From Holtiella tumoricola (GTDB lineage: Bacteria > Bacillota > Clostridia > Lachnospirales > Cellulosilyticaceae), in NCBI RefSeq assembly GCF_027857615.1, contig NZ_JAQIFT010000016.1, positions 124,001-188,000 on the forward strand: DNA of 64,000 nucleotides, written 5' to 3'. The translations under genes and the position numbers were made by a program. Below, piece by piece: positions 16,906 to 26,759 of this stretch (its first letter is position 1; each line of letters opens with the position of its first letter). The notes under the pieces were generated by a model that was given only the letters and a program-made list of their open reading frames with translations, had not been told where the DNA came from and did not search any database.

Positions 16906-16959
16906 CCTTCTTTGGAAAATTCTTTACATAGGTTATGATATGAATGCGAACTATAGAAA

Positions 16960-17002
16960 AAAGAGTTATAAAACAAGATTGCTCATTGTTTTATAACTCT
17001 TT
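16960..17002 (-). terminator. Terminator of the MATE gene
   Basis: Perfect 17-bp stem AAAGAGTTATAAAACAA / TTGTTTTATAACTCTTT with a U-run on the minus strand, 65 bp past the MATE stop. Confidence 0.88.
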
Positions 17003-17066
17003 CTTCTCCATTTATACAATGTATTTATGCTCATCAAACATTTATACTTTTTAAGTATTTTTTTAT

Positions 17067-18434
17067 TTAATGCTCTACCATATTATGAATCCATTTATAC
17101 GATTTAAAACGTGTCATACATAAAATAGCTTTCACCACTTCTTCTAGCATAAGCATCATCACTACATACTCTAATCTTAAATTAAATACATAGACACCAA
17201 TAAAGGATAAGGGCACACCTATTCCCCACATAGTACATGCTTCTAAAATAAGGGAGCATTTTGTATCTCCACCACCTCTAAAAATACCAATAATCATAAC
17301 AATATTATAAACTCTCGGTATAATAATTACTGCATTAATGAGTAATACATTAATTGTCATTTGAGCTACTTCTGGTGTGACATTAAAACAACTCACAACC
17401 AATGGCGCCGTTAATGCAATCCCTATTGAAATCAAAATACCTAGTCCTGTAGATAAGATAATAATACGCTTAGCATATAATTTTGCTTTGTCTATATCTC
17501 CTTCACCAATGGCATTTCCTATTATAGTAAGGACTGCTGCCGCAATAGCAAAGATGACCACTAAGAAAAAGTTTGTAATGGTATTAACAATTTGAATGCT
17601 TGTAACTGCCGTCGAACCAATATGTCCATAAGCTTTAGTGTAGATCAGTGAACCAAGTCCCCAGCATATTTCATTGGCTGTAATAGCAAGCATAGGTTTG
17701 GTTGCTTTTTCTATCAATTCTTTTGGGACTACAAAAAGTTCTTTTGCTTTTGCTGCAAGCTCATACTTTTTAATATAAATCCCACCAACGATACATACTG
17801 TTTCTACAATACGTGCAAGGAGTGTTGCAAGAGCTGCTCCGGCTACCCCCATTGGTTCTACTATACCTAATCCAAAAATAAAAATGGCATTAAAAATAAT
17901 ATTTATAAGTACTGCAATAGCACTCGCAACCATAGGTAGTTTTGTACGCCCAATACATCTAAGCCCATAACTATAAGCAAATGTAATCGCTGTTAAAATA
18001 TAACTAAACGAAACGATTTTTATGTAACTTGTGCCAAGTTCTAAAATTTTAGGTTCCTTATTAAAAAAGCCTATCATTTGCGTTGGAAATACCTGTACAA
18101 CAACAGTGATGACTAAGGCATAAACACTTCCCACCATAAGCGCTAGCCCCAACATACGCTTAATATTAGTCAGATCTTTTTTTCCCCAATATTGAGAAAT
18201 GAATACACCTGCTCCTGCACAAATTCCTGTTAATCCAACCATAATCAGAAGGAAAATTTGATTGGCTAAACCTACAGCTGCAATCTCTCCCTCTCCTAAT
18301 CGCCCAATCATTAGGGTATCAATCATATTTAATGATGAACTAATAAGGTTTTGAATCATAATAGGAATAGCTATTGTAAAAAGTAATTTAAAGAAAACCT
18401 TATCTTTCGTCATATCTTTTATAGTTTGTTTCAT
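17067..18434 (-). CDS. MATE-family efflux transporter
   Basis: 455 residues with about 12 membrane segments in two homologous halves, typical of MATE exporters of the NorM/DinF kind that expel drugs or metabolites using H+ or Na+. The start of the first half (IPIMIQNLISSSLNMIDTLMIGRLGEGEIAAVGLANQI) is a strong family mark. GGTAGGTG precedes the ATG. It is a single-gene unit with its own terminator. The substrate cannot be told from sequence. Confidence 0.92.
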   Translation of the reverse strand: MKQTIKDMTKDKVFFKLLFTIAIPIMIQNLISSSLNMIDTLMIGRLGEGEIAAVGLANQIFLLIMVGLTGICAGAGVFISQYWGKKDLTNIKRMLGLALMVGSVYALVITVVVQVFPTQMIGFFNKEPKILELGTSYIKIVSFSYILTAITFAYSYGLRCIGRTKLPMVASAIAVLINIIFNAIFIFGLGIVEPMGVAGAALATLLARIVETVCIVGGIYIKKYELAAKAKELFVVPKELIEKATKPMLAITANEICWGLGSLIYTKAYGHIGSTAVTSIQIVNTITNFFLVVIFAIAAAVLTIIGNAIGEGDIDKAKLYAKRIIILSTGLGILISIGIALTAPLVVSCFNVTPEVAQMTINVLLINAVIIIPRVYNIVMIIGIFRGGGDTKCSLILEACTMWGIGVPLSFIGVYVFNLRLEYVVMMLMLEEVVKAILCMTRFKSYKWIHNMVEH

Positions 18435-18703
18435 TTTTTCACCTACCCCTTTTCCAAGTTTATTCTATGCTCAAACTCATTCTATCTTACCTTAATTATG
18501 TATTATAGTCTACTCTTTTAATTGTATGGATTAATAAAATCTGCACTTTTGGTACTGGTATTTTAGCAGACATCTTTTTCAGTTAGTTGACTTATTTATA
18601 CTTTTTATTTACCATAAAAATATATGTTATATCTATAAACATTATAGACAGTATCTTTGAATAATGTCTTTTATATAATCTTATTTTAGAAGGAGACTTT
18701 TAC

Positions 18704-19711
18704 ATGGCAACAATTAGAGAATTAGCAAAACTCTGTAATGTATCTGCCGCTACCGTCTCACGTGTGCTTAATCATGATGAAACAATTAGCGTATCTAAAG
18801 AAACACGTAAGAAAATCTTTGAAACTGCAGAGCTTGTATCCTATCAAAAACCTATACGTACAAAAAAACCTAAACCTACAACACTTACAATTGGTCTTGT
18901 CCATTGGTTTAATGAACTTCAAGAACTCAATGACCCTTACTTCATCTCCATTCGTCTAGGAATAGAAGAAGCTTGCTCCACCCATTCCATTGAGCTTGTG
19001 AAAATCTTTAACTCTGATGCATTAGAGATGAATTTTCCTAATGTTACTTTTGATGGCCTTATCATATTAGGTAAATTCTCCCAAGAGCACATTGACCGTT
19101 TTACTACTTACTCACAAAACATCGTCTTTATCCATTCCAATGAACAACACTTTGCTCATGACTCGGTTGTGGTTGATTTTGCCGATGTTACAGAACACGT
19201 TCTTCATCATATAATCGAAAAAGGTCATAAAAAAATAGGATTCATCGGAGGTCACGAGGTCATTCCTTATACGAATACCACATTAGATGATACACGGGAG
19301 ACAACTTTCAAAGATTACCTCACAAAAATTGATCTCTATAACCCAAACTATGTTCGCATAGGTCAATTCGACTTCCATAGTGGCTATACACTTATGAAAG
19401 ACCTTATCATAACAAATAAAGAAGAATTGCCTACTTGTATTTTTGCTGCAAGTGACACTCTAGCAATAGGAGCTTTAAGAGCAATTGCAGAAGCCGGACT
19501 TTCCATCCCTCAAGATCTTCAACTTATTGGTTGCAACGATATTCCGACTTCCCAATATACTTCCCCTACACTTTCTACCATAAAAATTTATACTGAGCTC
19601 ATGGGACAAACAGGTGTTAAACTTTTACTTGAACGTATCAATGGTGAACGTACAGAATCTATTAAAGTTGTTGTTCCTCACAAAGTCATTTTCCGTGAAA
19701 GTTTTCAATAA
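18704..19711 (+). CDS. LacI-family transcriptional regulator
   Basis: 335 residues. N-terminal LacI helix-turn-helix MATIRELAKLCNVSAATVSRVLNHDETISVS with the hinge near residue 50, then a periplasmic-binding-protein-like sugar-sensing domain (FIGGHEVIPYT; FAASDTLAIGALRAIAEAGLSIPQD). AGAAGGAGA precedes the ATG. It stands alone; the nearest genes encode a MATE exporter (divergent) and a small exported protein (convergent), neither an obvious sugar gene, so its targets are probably elsewhere. The 269 bp upstream hold no clear palindromic operator. Confidence 0.93.
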   Translation: MATIRELAKLCNVSAATVSRVLNHDETISVSKETRKKIFETAELVSYQKPIRTKKPKPTTLTIGLVHWFNELQELNDPYFISIRLGIEEACSTHSIELVKIFNSDALEMNFPNVTFDGLIILGKFSQEHIDRFTTYSQNIVFIHSNEQHFAHDSVVVDFADVTEHVLHHIIEKGHKKIGFIGGHEVIPYTNTTLDDTRETTFKDYLTKIDLYNPNYVRIGQFDFHSGYTLMKDLIITNKEELPTCIFAASDTLAIGALRAIAEAGLSIPQDLQLIGCNDIPTSQYTSPTLSTIKIYTELMGQTGVKLLLERINGERTESIKVVVPHKVIFRESFQ

Positions 19712-19741
19712 AAGAGGAGGGTACTACCCCTCCTCTTTTAT
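19710..19741. terminator. Bidirectional terminator
   Basis: Perfect 11-bp stem AAAAGAGGAGG / CCTCCTCTTTT between the LacI gene and the convergent gene ending at 19745. U- and A-rich arms let it work in both directions. Confidence 0.85.
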
Positions 19742-19744
19742 TAT

Positions 19745-20287
19745 CTATTTGGTTGTAAGCCAAGACATCACTTTTGCTTTAATAGCTATTCTAAGCATCT
19801 TGCCTTCTTCTTTTGTAATTTGTTTATTCTTTACACCTTCATTAATTGCTGCATAATATTGTTTTAATAAAGCTTTTTTAAAGCGTTCTACTTTTATATT
19901 ACGCATTTCAAGTACTTCTGGTAGTTTTTTGCCTTCTTTAATCATTACTTCAAGTTCTTCATTTGAAATACCTAATTTACAAAGTGCATTTTGAATCACT
20001 TTAAAATTGTCAATGACAAAAGGTGTTGGTTCATTACTACGTTCTTCTTGTTTTTCTTCTGTTTTTTCTTTTGTTGCAGTTTTTACTGTTGCTGCATTTA
20101 CTTTCTTATCTTCTTTTTGAGTTGGAACAGCCGCGCTAACTTCAAAATTTATATAAGTATTAGGTTTTGGAGCTGGTTCAGGCTTGCTAACATCAGCCTT
20201 TGGTGCTGCTGTACATGCCATGACTGCATTCATACACATAATCCATACAAAGGCCATACTTACAAATTTCAATGCAAATTTCTTCAT
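19745..20287 (-). CDS. Exported lysine-rich protein of unknown function
   Basis: 180 residues from ATG 20287 (MKKFALKFVSMAF); a GTG 12 bp upstream lies too close to AAGGAG. A signal region runs to about residue 25 and ends VMAC, which could be a lipobox. Then comes a Pro/Lys/Glu-rich linker (~30-90) and a helical C-terminal ~85 residues rich in Lys (LCKLGISNEELEVMIKEGK; NKQITKEEGKMLRIAI). The helical end recalls small exported clostridial proteins with SHOCT- or YckD-like helices, but I cannot assign a family. Confidence 0.65.
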   Translation of the reverse strand: MKKFALKFVSMAFVWIMCMNAVMACTAAPKADVSKPEPAPKPNTYINFEVSAAVPTQKEDKKVNAATVKTATKEKTEEKQEERSNEPTPFVIDNFKVIQNALCKLGISNEELEVMIKEGKKLPEVLEMRNIKVERFKKALLKQYYAAINEGVKNKQITKEEGKMLRIAIKAKVMSWLTTK

Positions 20288-20434
20288 CTTTTGCTTCACT
20301 CCTTTAGACTTGATATAGCAATAGCATGTGGAAATTTATACTTTTTATCCTCCCAAAATCTTGAAATGAATAATTTACTAAAAATTGGGCATTCTATTTC
20401 TAAATCCATTTGCTCCTAAAGGAGGTGTTCTTAT

Positions 20435-20629
20435 ATGCCAAATTATATACGTTGTAGAAATTGTGGATATGACATGTACGGTCCCGAGTACCTAGCTAAT
20501 GCTATTGACCCCTTTGCTTACAGCAGTGATAGCTACTATCCTCCTACCGCACTACTTAATCTTTCTACTAGAGCTGATGACCAAATAGAATGTCCTTACT
20601 GCCACAGTAAAGGCAACTGGAGCCATTAA
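20435..20629 (+). CDS. Small zinc-ribbon protein
   Basis: 64 residues with two CxxC pairs, CRNCGYDMYG at 7-16 and CPYCHSKGNW at 53-62, that should bind one zinc. The middle is rich in Tyr, Ser and Ala and has no known domain. A strong site, AAAGGAGGTG, lies 10 nt before the ATG, and a terminator follows directly, so this is a real single-gene unit. Nucleic-acid or protein binding is possible; nothing more can be said. Confidence 0.75.
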   Translation: MPNYIRCRNCGYDMYGPEYLANAIDPFAYSSDSYYPPTALLNLSTRADDQIECPYCHSKGNWSH

Positions 20630-20657
20630 AAAAAGAGGTGCTAGCACCTCTTTTTTT
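20628..20657. terminator. Bidirectional terminator
   Basis: 15-bp perfect palindrome with A-run and T-run ends (AAAAAAAGAGGTGCT / AGCACCTCTTTTTTT) between the convergent zinc-ribbon and transglutaminase genes. Confidence 0.85.
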
Positions 20658-21915
20658 AATACTTATAATTTAATACTAAGCAGTCATATTTATAATAACT
20701 AGAATAATAAATCTCATCTTGTGCCAGCTGAACAATTTCTTGTAATATTTTATCTAGTGACCATTTATTCATACTCAGGTTAGAGAATATAATATTTCTT
20801 TCTCTCATTTTATCCTCACTAAACTGTTTTTTTAAGTTGTCCCAATCCTGCTTAGTCTCTACTCGGTAGACACCTTCTAAAGTGATAGGTGTATTAATTG
20901 ATAGTAAGGCATTATTATTTGCCTTCGGATATTTTGTTTTATCCCATATATGGCTAAGTTCCATATAGCTATCTTTTTCATTAATATAATTATAATATTG
21001 TCCTATATGATTACTATCTTGATCTCCCCATGTAAGATCTACATGATAATAGTTGCCTCCAAGTTTCACCAAGTTCCAAGCATGTGGTATACCATCTGCC
21101 GTTCCTTCAACAATTTGAGTAGGGATCCCTACACTATTTAAAAAATACATTAAGCTTTTTGCATATCCGTCACATACTGCTACTGTATCAATAAGCGCGC
21201 CACTCATCATATGTTCTGTTTTTGCTTTATTGGTTCCATATGTAATTTTTCTTGCTAAGTAATCAACTAACTTCCATTCACGTTCTACTTCTGTCATTTT
21301 AGATGTAATCTGACTTGAAATAGTATTATTAATCATCTTATCTACTTGAACAGAATCCTTAGTAAGCCTGCTTTTATCTTGTACACCATATTCTAGTTTT
21401 AAAACAACTTTCGGATTGCGCTCACCATAAACAGTGAGCTTATACTGGCTATAATACAATTTAGGATACTTCATTACCAATGCATCTAATTGATTAGAAA
21501 ATAAGTTTTTCATAGTATCAATAGTATATTTTCCATTTTCAAATTTAAAAGTCATTTCTTCTTGATACGTGTCTAGGCCATATTTTAAAATTTCTTCTAA
21601 TTGACTATTTTTTTCAATATACCATACTTGATTGACTTTTGGTGCAGGTATAGTAAAACAAGTAATTTGTATTTCTCCGCTTTTATCTTTCTGTGTTACA
21701 TAGTAAGTTCCTGGTAAAGTAACATTTGTTGATGTTGTAATAGAAGCTGCCAAACTTCCATCTCTAGAAAGAAAAGTTTCTTTATCTCCTACCTGTATTG
21801 TATATGTATTTACATTCCCCACATTTTTCAACACATTGGCTTTAACTTGTACTGCTAAACTACAAACTAGAATCATAAGTATACCTATTAATCTTAGTCC
21901 ATAATGCTTTTTCAA
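20656..21915 (-). CDS. Exported transglutaminase-like protein
   Basis: 419 residues with a signal peptide (residues 5-26, ending VQVKA). The transglutaminase-core triad is visible: Cys in VAVCDGYAKSLMYFL (~250), His in GIPHAWNLVKLGG (~282) and Asp in YYHVDLTWGD (~297). Such bacterial proteins act as proteases or cross-linkers in the envelope. The start is TTG at 21915, fixed by AGGAGG 7 nt upstream. It starts 36 bp after the GerMN gene and is probably the last gene of a four-gene envelope cluster (24329 to 20656). Confidence 0.85.
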   Translation of the reverse strand: MKKHYGLRLIGILMILVCSLAVQVKANVLKNVGNVNTYTIQVGDKETFLSRDGSLAASITTSTNVTLPGTYYVTQKDKSGEIQITCFTIPAPKVNQVWYIEKNSQLEEILKYGLDTYQEEMTFKFENGKYTIDTMKNLFSNQLDALVMKYPKLYYSQYKLTVYGERNPKVVLKLEYGVQDKSRLTKDSVQVDKMINNTISSQITSKMTEVEREWKLVDYLARKITYGTNKAKTEHMMSGALIDTVAVCDGYAKSLMYFLNSVGIPTQIVEGTADGIPHAWNLVKLGGNYYHVDLTWGDQDSNHIGQYYNYINEKDSYMELSHIWDKTKYPKANNNALLSINTPITLEGVYRVETKQDWDNLKKQFSEDKMRERNIIFSNLSMNKWSLDKILQEIVQLAQDEIYYSSYYKYDCLVLNYKY

Positions 21916-21951
21916 TACTTCGCCTCCTAATCACCCTTAAATCCGAAGGCT

Positions 21952-22998
21952 CTATTTGACTACTCGGATACGCCCTCTTGAGTCCGCTTGTCCTCCTTTA
22001 ACAGGATATGCTTCACCTTCTATATTTATTACAACATAATCCGCATCATAGTAACGCCCAAGTGTTTGCACTAAACTTGCAAGTACTCCTTTTTGTTCTC
22101 TTGCGTTATAATTTAAATCTACAAATTCTCCGCTTAATTCTACATATAGGCAATTCTCATCATCTTTAAAGGTTTTCTCAATAGTGACACCATTTGATAG
22201 CGTTGTTACGTACTCTGAGTCCATTACTTTTTTTAGTAGATCCGTTAAAAAATGTTTAGGTTCCTCATTGGTCATTATAGCTACTTTTTCCTTAATAAGT
22301 TCTAGTGCACCCGTTTCTTTTTTAGCTATATAAAGAGATACCGTTTCTTCTTGAGCTTTATTATTTTCTATTTGATTAAGTTCAAATTCCTGAACGCCAT
22401 TATCATTTTCATACTTAGCATATATAAGTCCTACTTTTTCCCCATAAACCTCTGTTATTTTGTAATCATCATGTAGTGTTGTAACCTCAATACCTTTCTG
22501 CTCTCCTAATGGTGTGTCATACTTTTTATCCACTTTAGTAATCGTACGTATTGCACCATCTGAAAGCACCCAACTATTCCCAGCTGTGAGTGGCAGTTTG
22601 AGTACTGTGTTTTTATATTGTCTAAGTGTAGTATAATTTTCTTTAATGGCTACATCTTCTACAGATGCCACTTCATAAATTGCATCTTCTTCCTCAACAT
22701 AAACTTTTGTTATACTTTTATCTCCATATAAAAATTTAATTTGCATAACATCATTATTTATAAACTCCACCCAACTTGAAAGTGGTCTATATTTTTCATT
22801 ACTTTCATAAGTCCATATTGTATCTTTAATAACAGGTAAATAAGTATCTAGTGATACACTTGGTTTTTGAGGTAAGTCTGCAATTTCTTCTTCTACTAAG
22901 ATGTCGTTAGGTTCTTGTTTTTTAACATAGTTAAATCCTAAACCTATTACAAGTACTGCACAAAGTACAGGAATAACTACTCGTTTCTTTAGTTGCAT
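21952..22998 (-). CDS. GerMN-domain membrane-anchored protein
   Basis: 348 residues. An N-terminal membrane anchor (7-24), a middle region of ~190 residues with a beta-rich, lipoprotein-like pattern (LPLTAGNSWVLSDGAIRTITKVDK), and a C-terminal GerMN domain (~215-335: SLYIAKKETGALELIKEKV, then LYVELSGEFVDLN). GerMN domains occur in spore germination and sporulation proteins such as GerM. AGGAGTG precedes the ATG. The neighbours are a transglutaminase-like protein and two membrane proteins, suggesting envelope or spore-coat work. Confidence 0.85.
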   Translation of the reverse strand: MQLKKRVVIPVLCAVLVIGLGFNYVKKQEPNDILVEEEIADLPQKPSVSLDTYLPVIKDTIWTYESNEKYRPLSSWVEFINNDVMQIKFLYGDKSITKVYVEEEDAIYEVASVEDVAIKENYTTLRQYKNTVLKLPLTAGNSWVLSDGAIRTITKVDKKYDTPLGEQKGIEVTTLHDDYKITEVYGEKVGLIYAKYENDNGVQEFELNQIENNKAQEETVSLYIAKKETGALELIKEKVAIMTNEEPKHFLTDLLKKVMDSEYVTTLSNGVTIEKTFKDDENCLYVELSGEFVDLNYNAREQKGVLASLVQTLGRYYDADYVVINIEGEAYPVKGGQADSRGRIRVVK

Positions 22999-23074
22999 AT
23001 TTACACTCCTTTCATCAAGAATGATACCCTTTCTCTTTCATATTACCTAAAAATACGCCTAAAAGCTAGCTTTT

Positions 23075-23929
23075 TTATCGTATAAAGCCTTTTTGTTCCT
23101 CTATATTAAAGTTTCCTTGCTCATCCATTTCAATGGTATACATCATTTCTACTTTGTAATCTTTAATCCATTCTTTCCCATATACCCTTAATTTACCAAC
23201 TACAGTTACAATGTTTTCTTCTTGCATTTCTCTATTTTTCACTTCCCTTACTGCAAAATCAATTAATTCACGTTCCACACTATCTCCACCTATAGGTAAA
23301 AAAGCATTTTCTCCATTTTTATAAATGTAATCATTCACAAAACAAATGAGACTTTGTAGATAATACATATTATTAATTTCTTCTGTCGCCTGTTTGAGAT
23401 TATTATAATATGTATTTTCCATACTCTTATTCCACTTATCTAGTACCTCTGACTGACTCATTTCCCAACTATTTGTTACTTTTAGCATACTAATCAATAC
23501 ATCTTCTTTAATTTGTTCTACCTCTCCAACTAAACTTTCTAATCCAAAAGGCATCATATAAAGCTCATCTTGAGCTGTTCTTTGCAAAATCATGTAATAG
23601 TGATATAGGTCTATTTTTTCCTTGCTATTTACCCCTACACTTTCAACTTTTACAAGATATCGATCATGACCATCTGCTTCTAATAGTGTCATTCTAGAAT
23701 CAATTAAGGCTACTTTTCCCCTATAGGTTTCTTCCAATATATTTTCTGCAAATTTAAATAGTCGCTCTTTATCTATACTTTCTTCGCTGGATTCACTGAT
23801 ATGTTCTTCATATTTATCATTTGCTTTAGTTATAGAGTACTCCCTCATACCATAAACACACCCTATAATCACCAGTACACACAATGCCATGATAAGCAGT
23901 ATGATTAATATATTCTTTTTTATCTTCAT
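23075..23929 (-). CDS. Exported or anchored protein of unknown function
   Basis: 284 residues with a strongly hydrophobic N-terminus (6-26) that ends VIIGC, so it is either a lipoprotein or a single-pass membrane protein. The rest is hydrophilic and mostly helical, rich in Glu and Lys (SESSEESIDKERLFKFAENILEETY; REVKNREMQEENIVTVVGKLRVYG). I do not recognise a family. It lies 25 bp after the 124-residue gene and 76 bp before the GerMN gene, on the same strand, so it is probably co-expressed. Confidence 0.65.
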   Translation of the reverse strand: MKIKKNILIILLIMALCVLVIIGCVYGMREYSITKANDKYEEHISESSEESIDKERLFKFAENILEETYRGKVALIDSRMTLLEADGHDRYLVKVESVGVNSKEKIDLYHYYMILQRTAQDELYMMPFGLESLVGEVEQIKEDVLISMLKVTNSWEMSQSEVLDKWNKSMENTYYNNLKQATEEINNMYYLQSLICFVNDYIYKNGENAFLPIGGDSVERELIDFAVREVKNREMQEENIVTVVGKLRVYGKEWIKDYKVEMMYTIEMDEQGNFNIEEQKGFIR

Positions 23930-23954
23930 ATCAATGTCTCCTTTCTTATCACTT

Positions 23955-24329
23955 TTAACCTAATGCCTTTTCTATAGCTAGTTTCATATTATTAATCTCC
24001 CTACGCTTAAAAACGTTTACCAGTCCTAAACCTACCAATATGACTACTATACTAATATCTGTAACTAAACCTCCCACAAAAAACAGAAGGCATACCACAG
24101 TAAAAATACCTGCTACTAAATATGGTCTTTTAGATTTTGACCACATAACGGGTACTGTATAACGATTATTTCTAAGTTTTATGAGATATACATACCAATC
24201 TGTTTCTACAAATGTTTCCCCTTTATTATTTTGACCTATCTTAAGAACTGTATCATCTTTAAGATTCTTTTTTAATCTTTTTAAAATTTCTTGTTGATTC
24301 ATATCTTCTGTAAGATAATAGTTTATCAT
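23955..24329 (-). CDS. Two-helix membrane protein of unknown function
   Basis: 124 residues. The first ~65 are soluble (MNQQEILKRLKKNLKDDTVLKIG), then two membrane segments (~72-88 and 92-108) and a basic tail. GAGGGG precedes the ATG. It is first in a probable four-gene cluster with the 284-residue protein, the GerMN protein and the transglutaminase. The N-terminal part could be a small regulatory or interaction domain; family unknown. Confidence 0.6.
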   Translation of the reverse strand: MINYYLTEDMNQQEILKRLKKNLKDDTVLKIGQNNKGETFVETDWYVYLIKLRNNRYTVPVMWSKSKRPYLVAGIFTVVCLLFFVGGLVTDISIVVILVGLGLVNVFKRREINNMKLAIEKALG

Positions 24330-24416
24330 ATAGTCCCCTCTTCTTTTGTATCTATAATGCCTTATTATGACGAATAAATTTTAACACAATATTAATTTTT
24401 AATAGATTCTATGAAA

Positions 24417-24447
24417 AAAGATAGCAATCCATACAATTGCTATCTTT
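24417..24447 (-). terminator. Terminator of the ABC efflux operon
   Basis: 11-bp perfect stem AAAGATAGCAA / TTGCTATCTTT with a 9-nt loop, about 27 bp past the TolC-like stop; poly-U on the minus strand. Confidence 0.82.
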
Positions 24448-24473
24448 CTATACACTTTATTCACTTTGATTCC

Positions 24474-25511
24474 TTATGCGATAAGATGTGGATGATTCAG
24501 TTTAAACTTAAGGACACTATGTTGATTTTCTAATTGTTCAAGCTTAACAAGTGTTTCTTCATAAGCCAACTCACTTTGATCATATTGTAATTGTGAAATC
24601 ATCCCTTTTTCAAGGTAAATCTTGTTTACTGCTAATTCTTTCTCTTTAAGAACTAAATCTGAAACATAAATTTCATGTTGTTGTTCTAGTTGTTTAATAT
24701 TCACATAAATTTCGCGAATAGCTTTTTCTAAATTCTCTTTTGTTAACTGTTTTGAATCTCTTGCAATTTCACGATTAGTACGCATTGTTATTACTTGAAT
24801 ATAGTCATAAGTCATTATTGGTGTTTCTTCAGCTACTCTTAAGTCTTCAGTCGCTTTCCAAAGATCAATATGTTTTTCTGCTTGACTACTTGCAAATGCG
24901 TTTAAACTAGCAACCTCTTTATAAGGTTCATAAATTACATTTGGATCTTCTAACTTATATCTACTCATCGTTACACCCACCATATTGCCTAGTTGAGTGT
25001 ACTTTAAATCTAGTTGCTGTTCTAGATCTGTCTTACTTTGTAATGTTTGTTGATAGGCTAAATCTTGTTGTTGCATATAAAGGTCACTTTTAAGCCCTTT
25101 ATCTTTTTCTATCTGATTTTTTAAGTTCTGTTTTTCTAGAAGCGCAATGTTACTATTTAACATCTCTAACTGTCTTTCACTTAACAAGATATCTTCATAA
25201 AGTGATGTAACACTTAGTGTAATTTGATCTTTTATAACTTCTTGCTGCTTTCTTGTATATGTAGCTTGTACGTTTTGTGCATCATAAGCATAGTATCCAC
25301 CTTGTAGATAAGCCATATCAGCATTTTCTTTATCCAAGTCGCCCTTTTTTTCTGTTATTTTAAGTTGGAGGCTTTTGGACTGTGCTTGTTTAATGGCATT
25401 ATCTAAAGAAAGTACTTTTGCTTCTTCAACGTCTTTTGCATAAGTCAAACTACCCGCTTGCACCATCAAAGTAGCACCTAACAAGCATGCTAGCATTTTT
25501 CTTGTATCCAT
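24474..25511 (-). CDS. TolC-like (OEP family) exported protein
   Basis: 345 residues with a signal peptide (ends LTYA). The body is long helices with heptad-like patterns in two similar blocks (ITLSVTSLYEDILLSERQLEMLNSNIALLEKQ and IREIYVNIKQLEQQHEIYVSDLVLKEKELAVNKIYLEKGMIS). Each ends in the KGxxS/QLQxxQ-type turn typical of TolC-family outer-membrane efflux proteins. A monoderm cell has no outer membrane, so this shorter version may form a periplasm-like helical tunnel or extender. It is the last gene of the adaptor-ATPase-permease operon. Confidence 0.75.
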   Translation of the reverse strand: MDTRKMLACLLGATLMVQAGSLTYAKDVEEAKVLSLDNAIKQAQSKSLQLKITEKKGDLDKENADMAYLQGGYYAYDAQNVQATYTRKQQEVIKDQITLSVTSLYEDILLSERQLEMLNSNIALLEKQNLKNQIEKDKGLKSDLYMQQQDLAYQQTLQSKTDLEQQLDLKYTQLGNMVGVTMSRYKLEDPNVIYEPYKEVASLNAFASSQAEKHIDLWKATEDLRVAEETPIMTYDYIQVITMRTNREIARDSKQLTKENLEKAIREIYVNIKQLEQQHEIYVSDLVLKEKELAVNKIYLEKGMISQLQYDQSELAYEETLVKLEQLENQHSVLKFKLNHPHLIA

Positions 25512-25550
25512 CTTTTCACCCCTTTTGTTTAATTTTAATCTTTTTTATTT

Positions 25551-26759
25551 CTATTCATAACGTAAAGCTTCTACTGGGTCTAACCTTGAAGCTTGTTTTG
25601 CAGGATATACCCCAAAGATAATTCCTATGGCACTAGAAGTACCCACTGCAAAAGTAATCATACCTGGTGTTAGAACAACATTTAAGCCAAAAGCTCCTCC
25701 TAAAGCTGCTGCACCTACATAACCTAGTATCATTCCTATTATACCACCTAGTACGGTTAAAATAATAGCTTCCACTAAGAATTGTCTCATAATTTCACCA
25801 TTACTTGCTCCTACAGCTTTACGAATACCAATCTCTCTTGTACGTTCTTTAACTGTTACCAACATAATATTCATAATACCAATTCCGCCTACTAATAAGG
25901 AAATAGCAGCAACAAAACTAATGAATCCTGTCACAATACTCATAACCGTATCTAATTGGCCAATCATACTTGTAGCACTTTGTGTGGTATAGCCATTTTT
26001 TACATTATGGCGTTTATCTAAAAACCTTCCTACTTGATAGGCTACTTCATTTGGATCATACCCTTCTTCAGTCATAAATGCTGCACAGTAACTACGTAAA
26101 TCTCCAAAGTTAGTAATTTGATCCATCGTTGCAAAAGGTAAATAAATAATAATAGGCATCATATCTTCTGGCATGCCTGGGAAAGTCATCTGCTCTGTAA
26201 GACCGATAATTTCAAAGCTATGCTTTTCACCCGCTATGTTTAGTTCTATAGTTTCACCAATAGCATCCTTAGCATTGTTCGATCCCATAACTGCCTTTGC
26301 GTAGGTTTCTGATACAACACATACATTTGTTTTTGCAGTTTCCTCTTTCTCAGTAAACATACGCCCACCAACAATAGTAAGTTTTTGTACAACATCCATA
26401 TTATAAGGTACACCTGCAAACATAACCCACTTATCTTCATCTTTATAATCTTTAATTACATCTGACCAATTCTCTGTATAGAGTATGGCCTCTTTAACTT
26501 CTTTCATTTCTCCTATAGCTTCTAGGTCATCTTGATTAATCATATATTCTGGTGACCAGTTATTCACTTGAATCATAACAGAACCTTTACCAACATCTTT
26601 AAAGGTACTCATCATCATATCTTTGACACCAGCACCCACACCTAGAACCATAATAACCGAACCTATCCCGATAAACATGCCAAGCATAGTGAGGAACGTA
26701 CGCATTTTATTGCCTAGAAGCTGATTAATCGCACTTTTAATACATTCTATGAGATTCAT
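25551..26759 (-). CDS. MacB-type ABC transporter permease
   Basis: 402 residues with the MacB layout: one N-terminal membrane helix (~21-45), a large outer domain (~60-265), and three C-terminal helices containing GGIGIMNIMLVTVKERTREIGIRKAVGAS, the FtsX/MacB signature. It ends DPVEALRYE, the usual C-terminus. The start overlaps the ATPase stop by four bases (ATGA). MacB proteins drive outward transport by mechanotransmission rather than a membrane channel; substrates include peptides and macrolides. Confidence 0.93.
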   Translation of the reverse strand: MNLIECIKSAINQLLGNKMRTFLTMLGMFIGIGSVIMVLGVGAGVKDMMMSTFKDVGKGSVMIQVNNWSPEYMINQDDLEAIGEMKEVKEAILYTENWSDVIKDYKDEDKWVMFAGVPYNMDVVQKLTIVGGRMFTEKEETAKTNVCVVSETYAKAVMGSNNAKDAIGETIELNIAGEKHSFEIIGLTEQMTFPGMPEDMMPIIIYLPFATMDQITNFGDLRSYCAAFMTEEGYDPNEVAYQVGRFLDKRHNVKNGYTTQSATSMIGQLDTVMSIVTGFISFVAAISLLVGGIGIMNIMLVTVKERTREIGIRKAVGASNGEIMRQFLVEAIILTVLGGIIGMILGYVGAAALGGAFGLNVVLTPGMITFAVGTSSAIGIIFGVYPAKQASRLDPVEALRYE

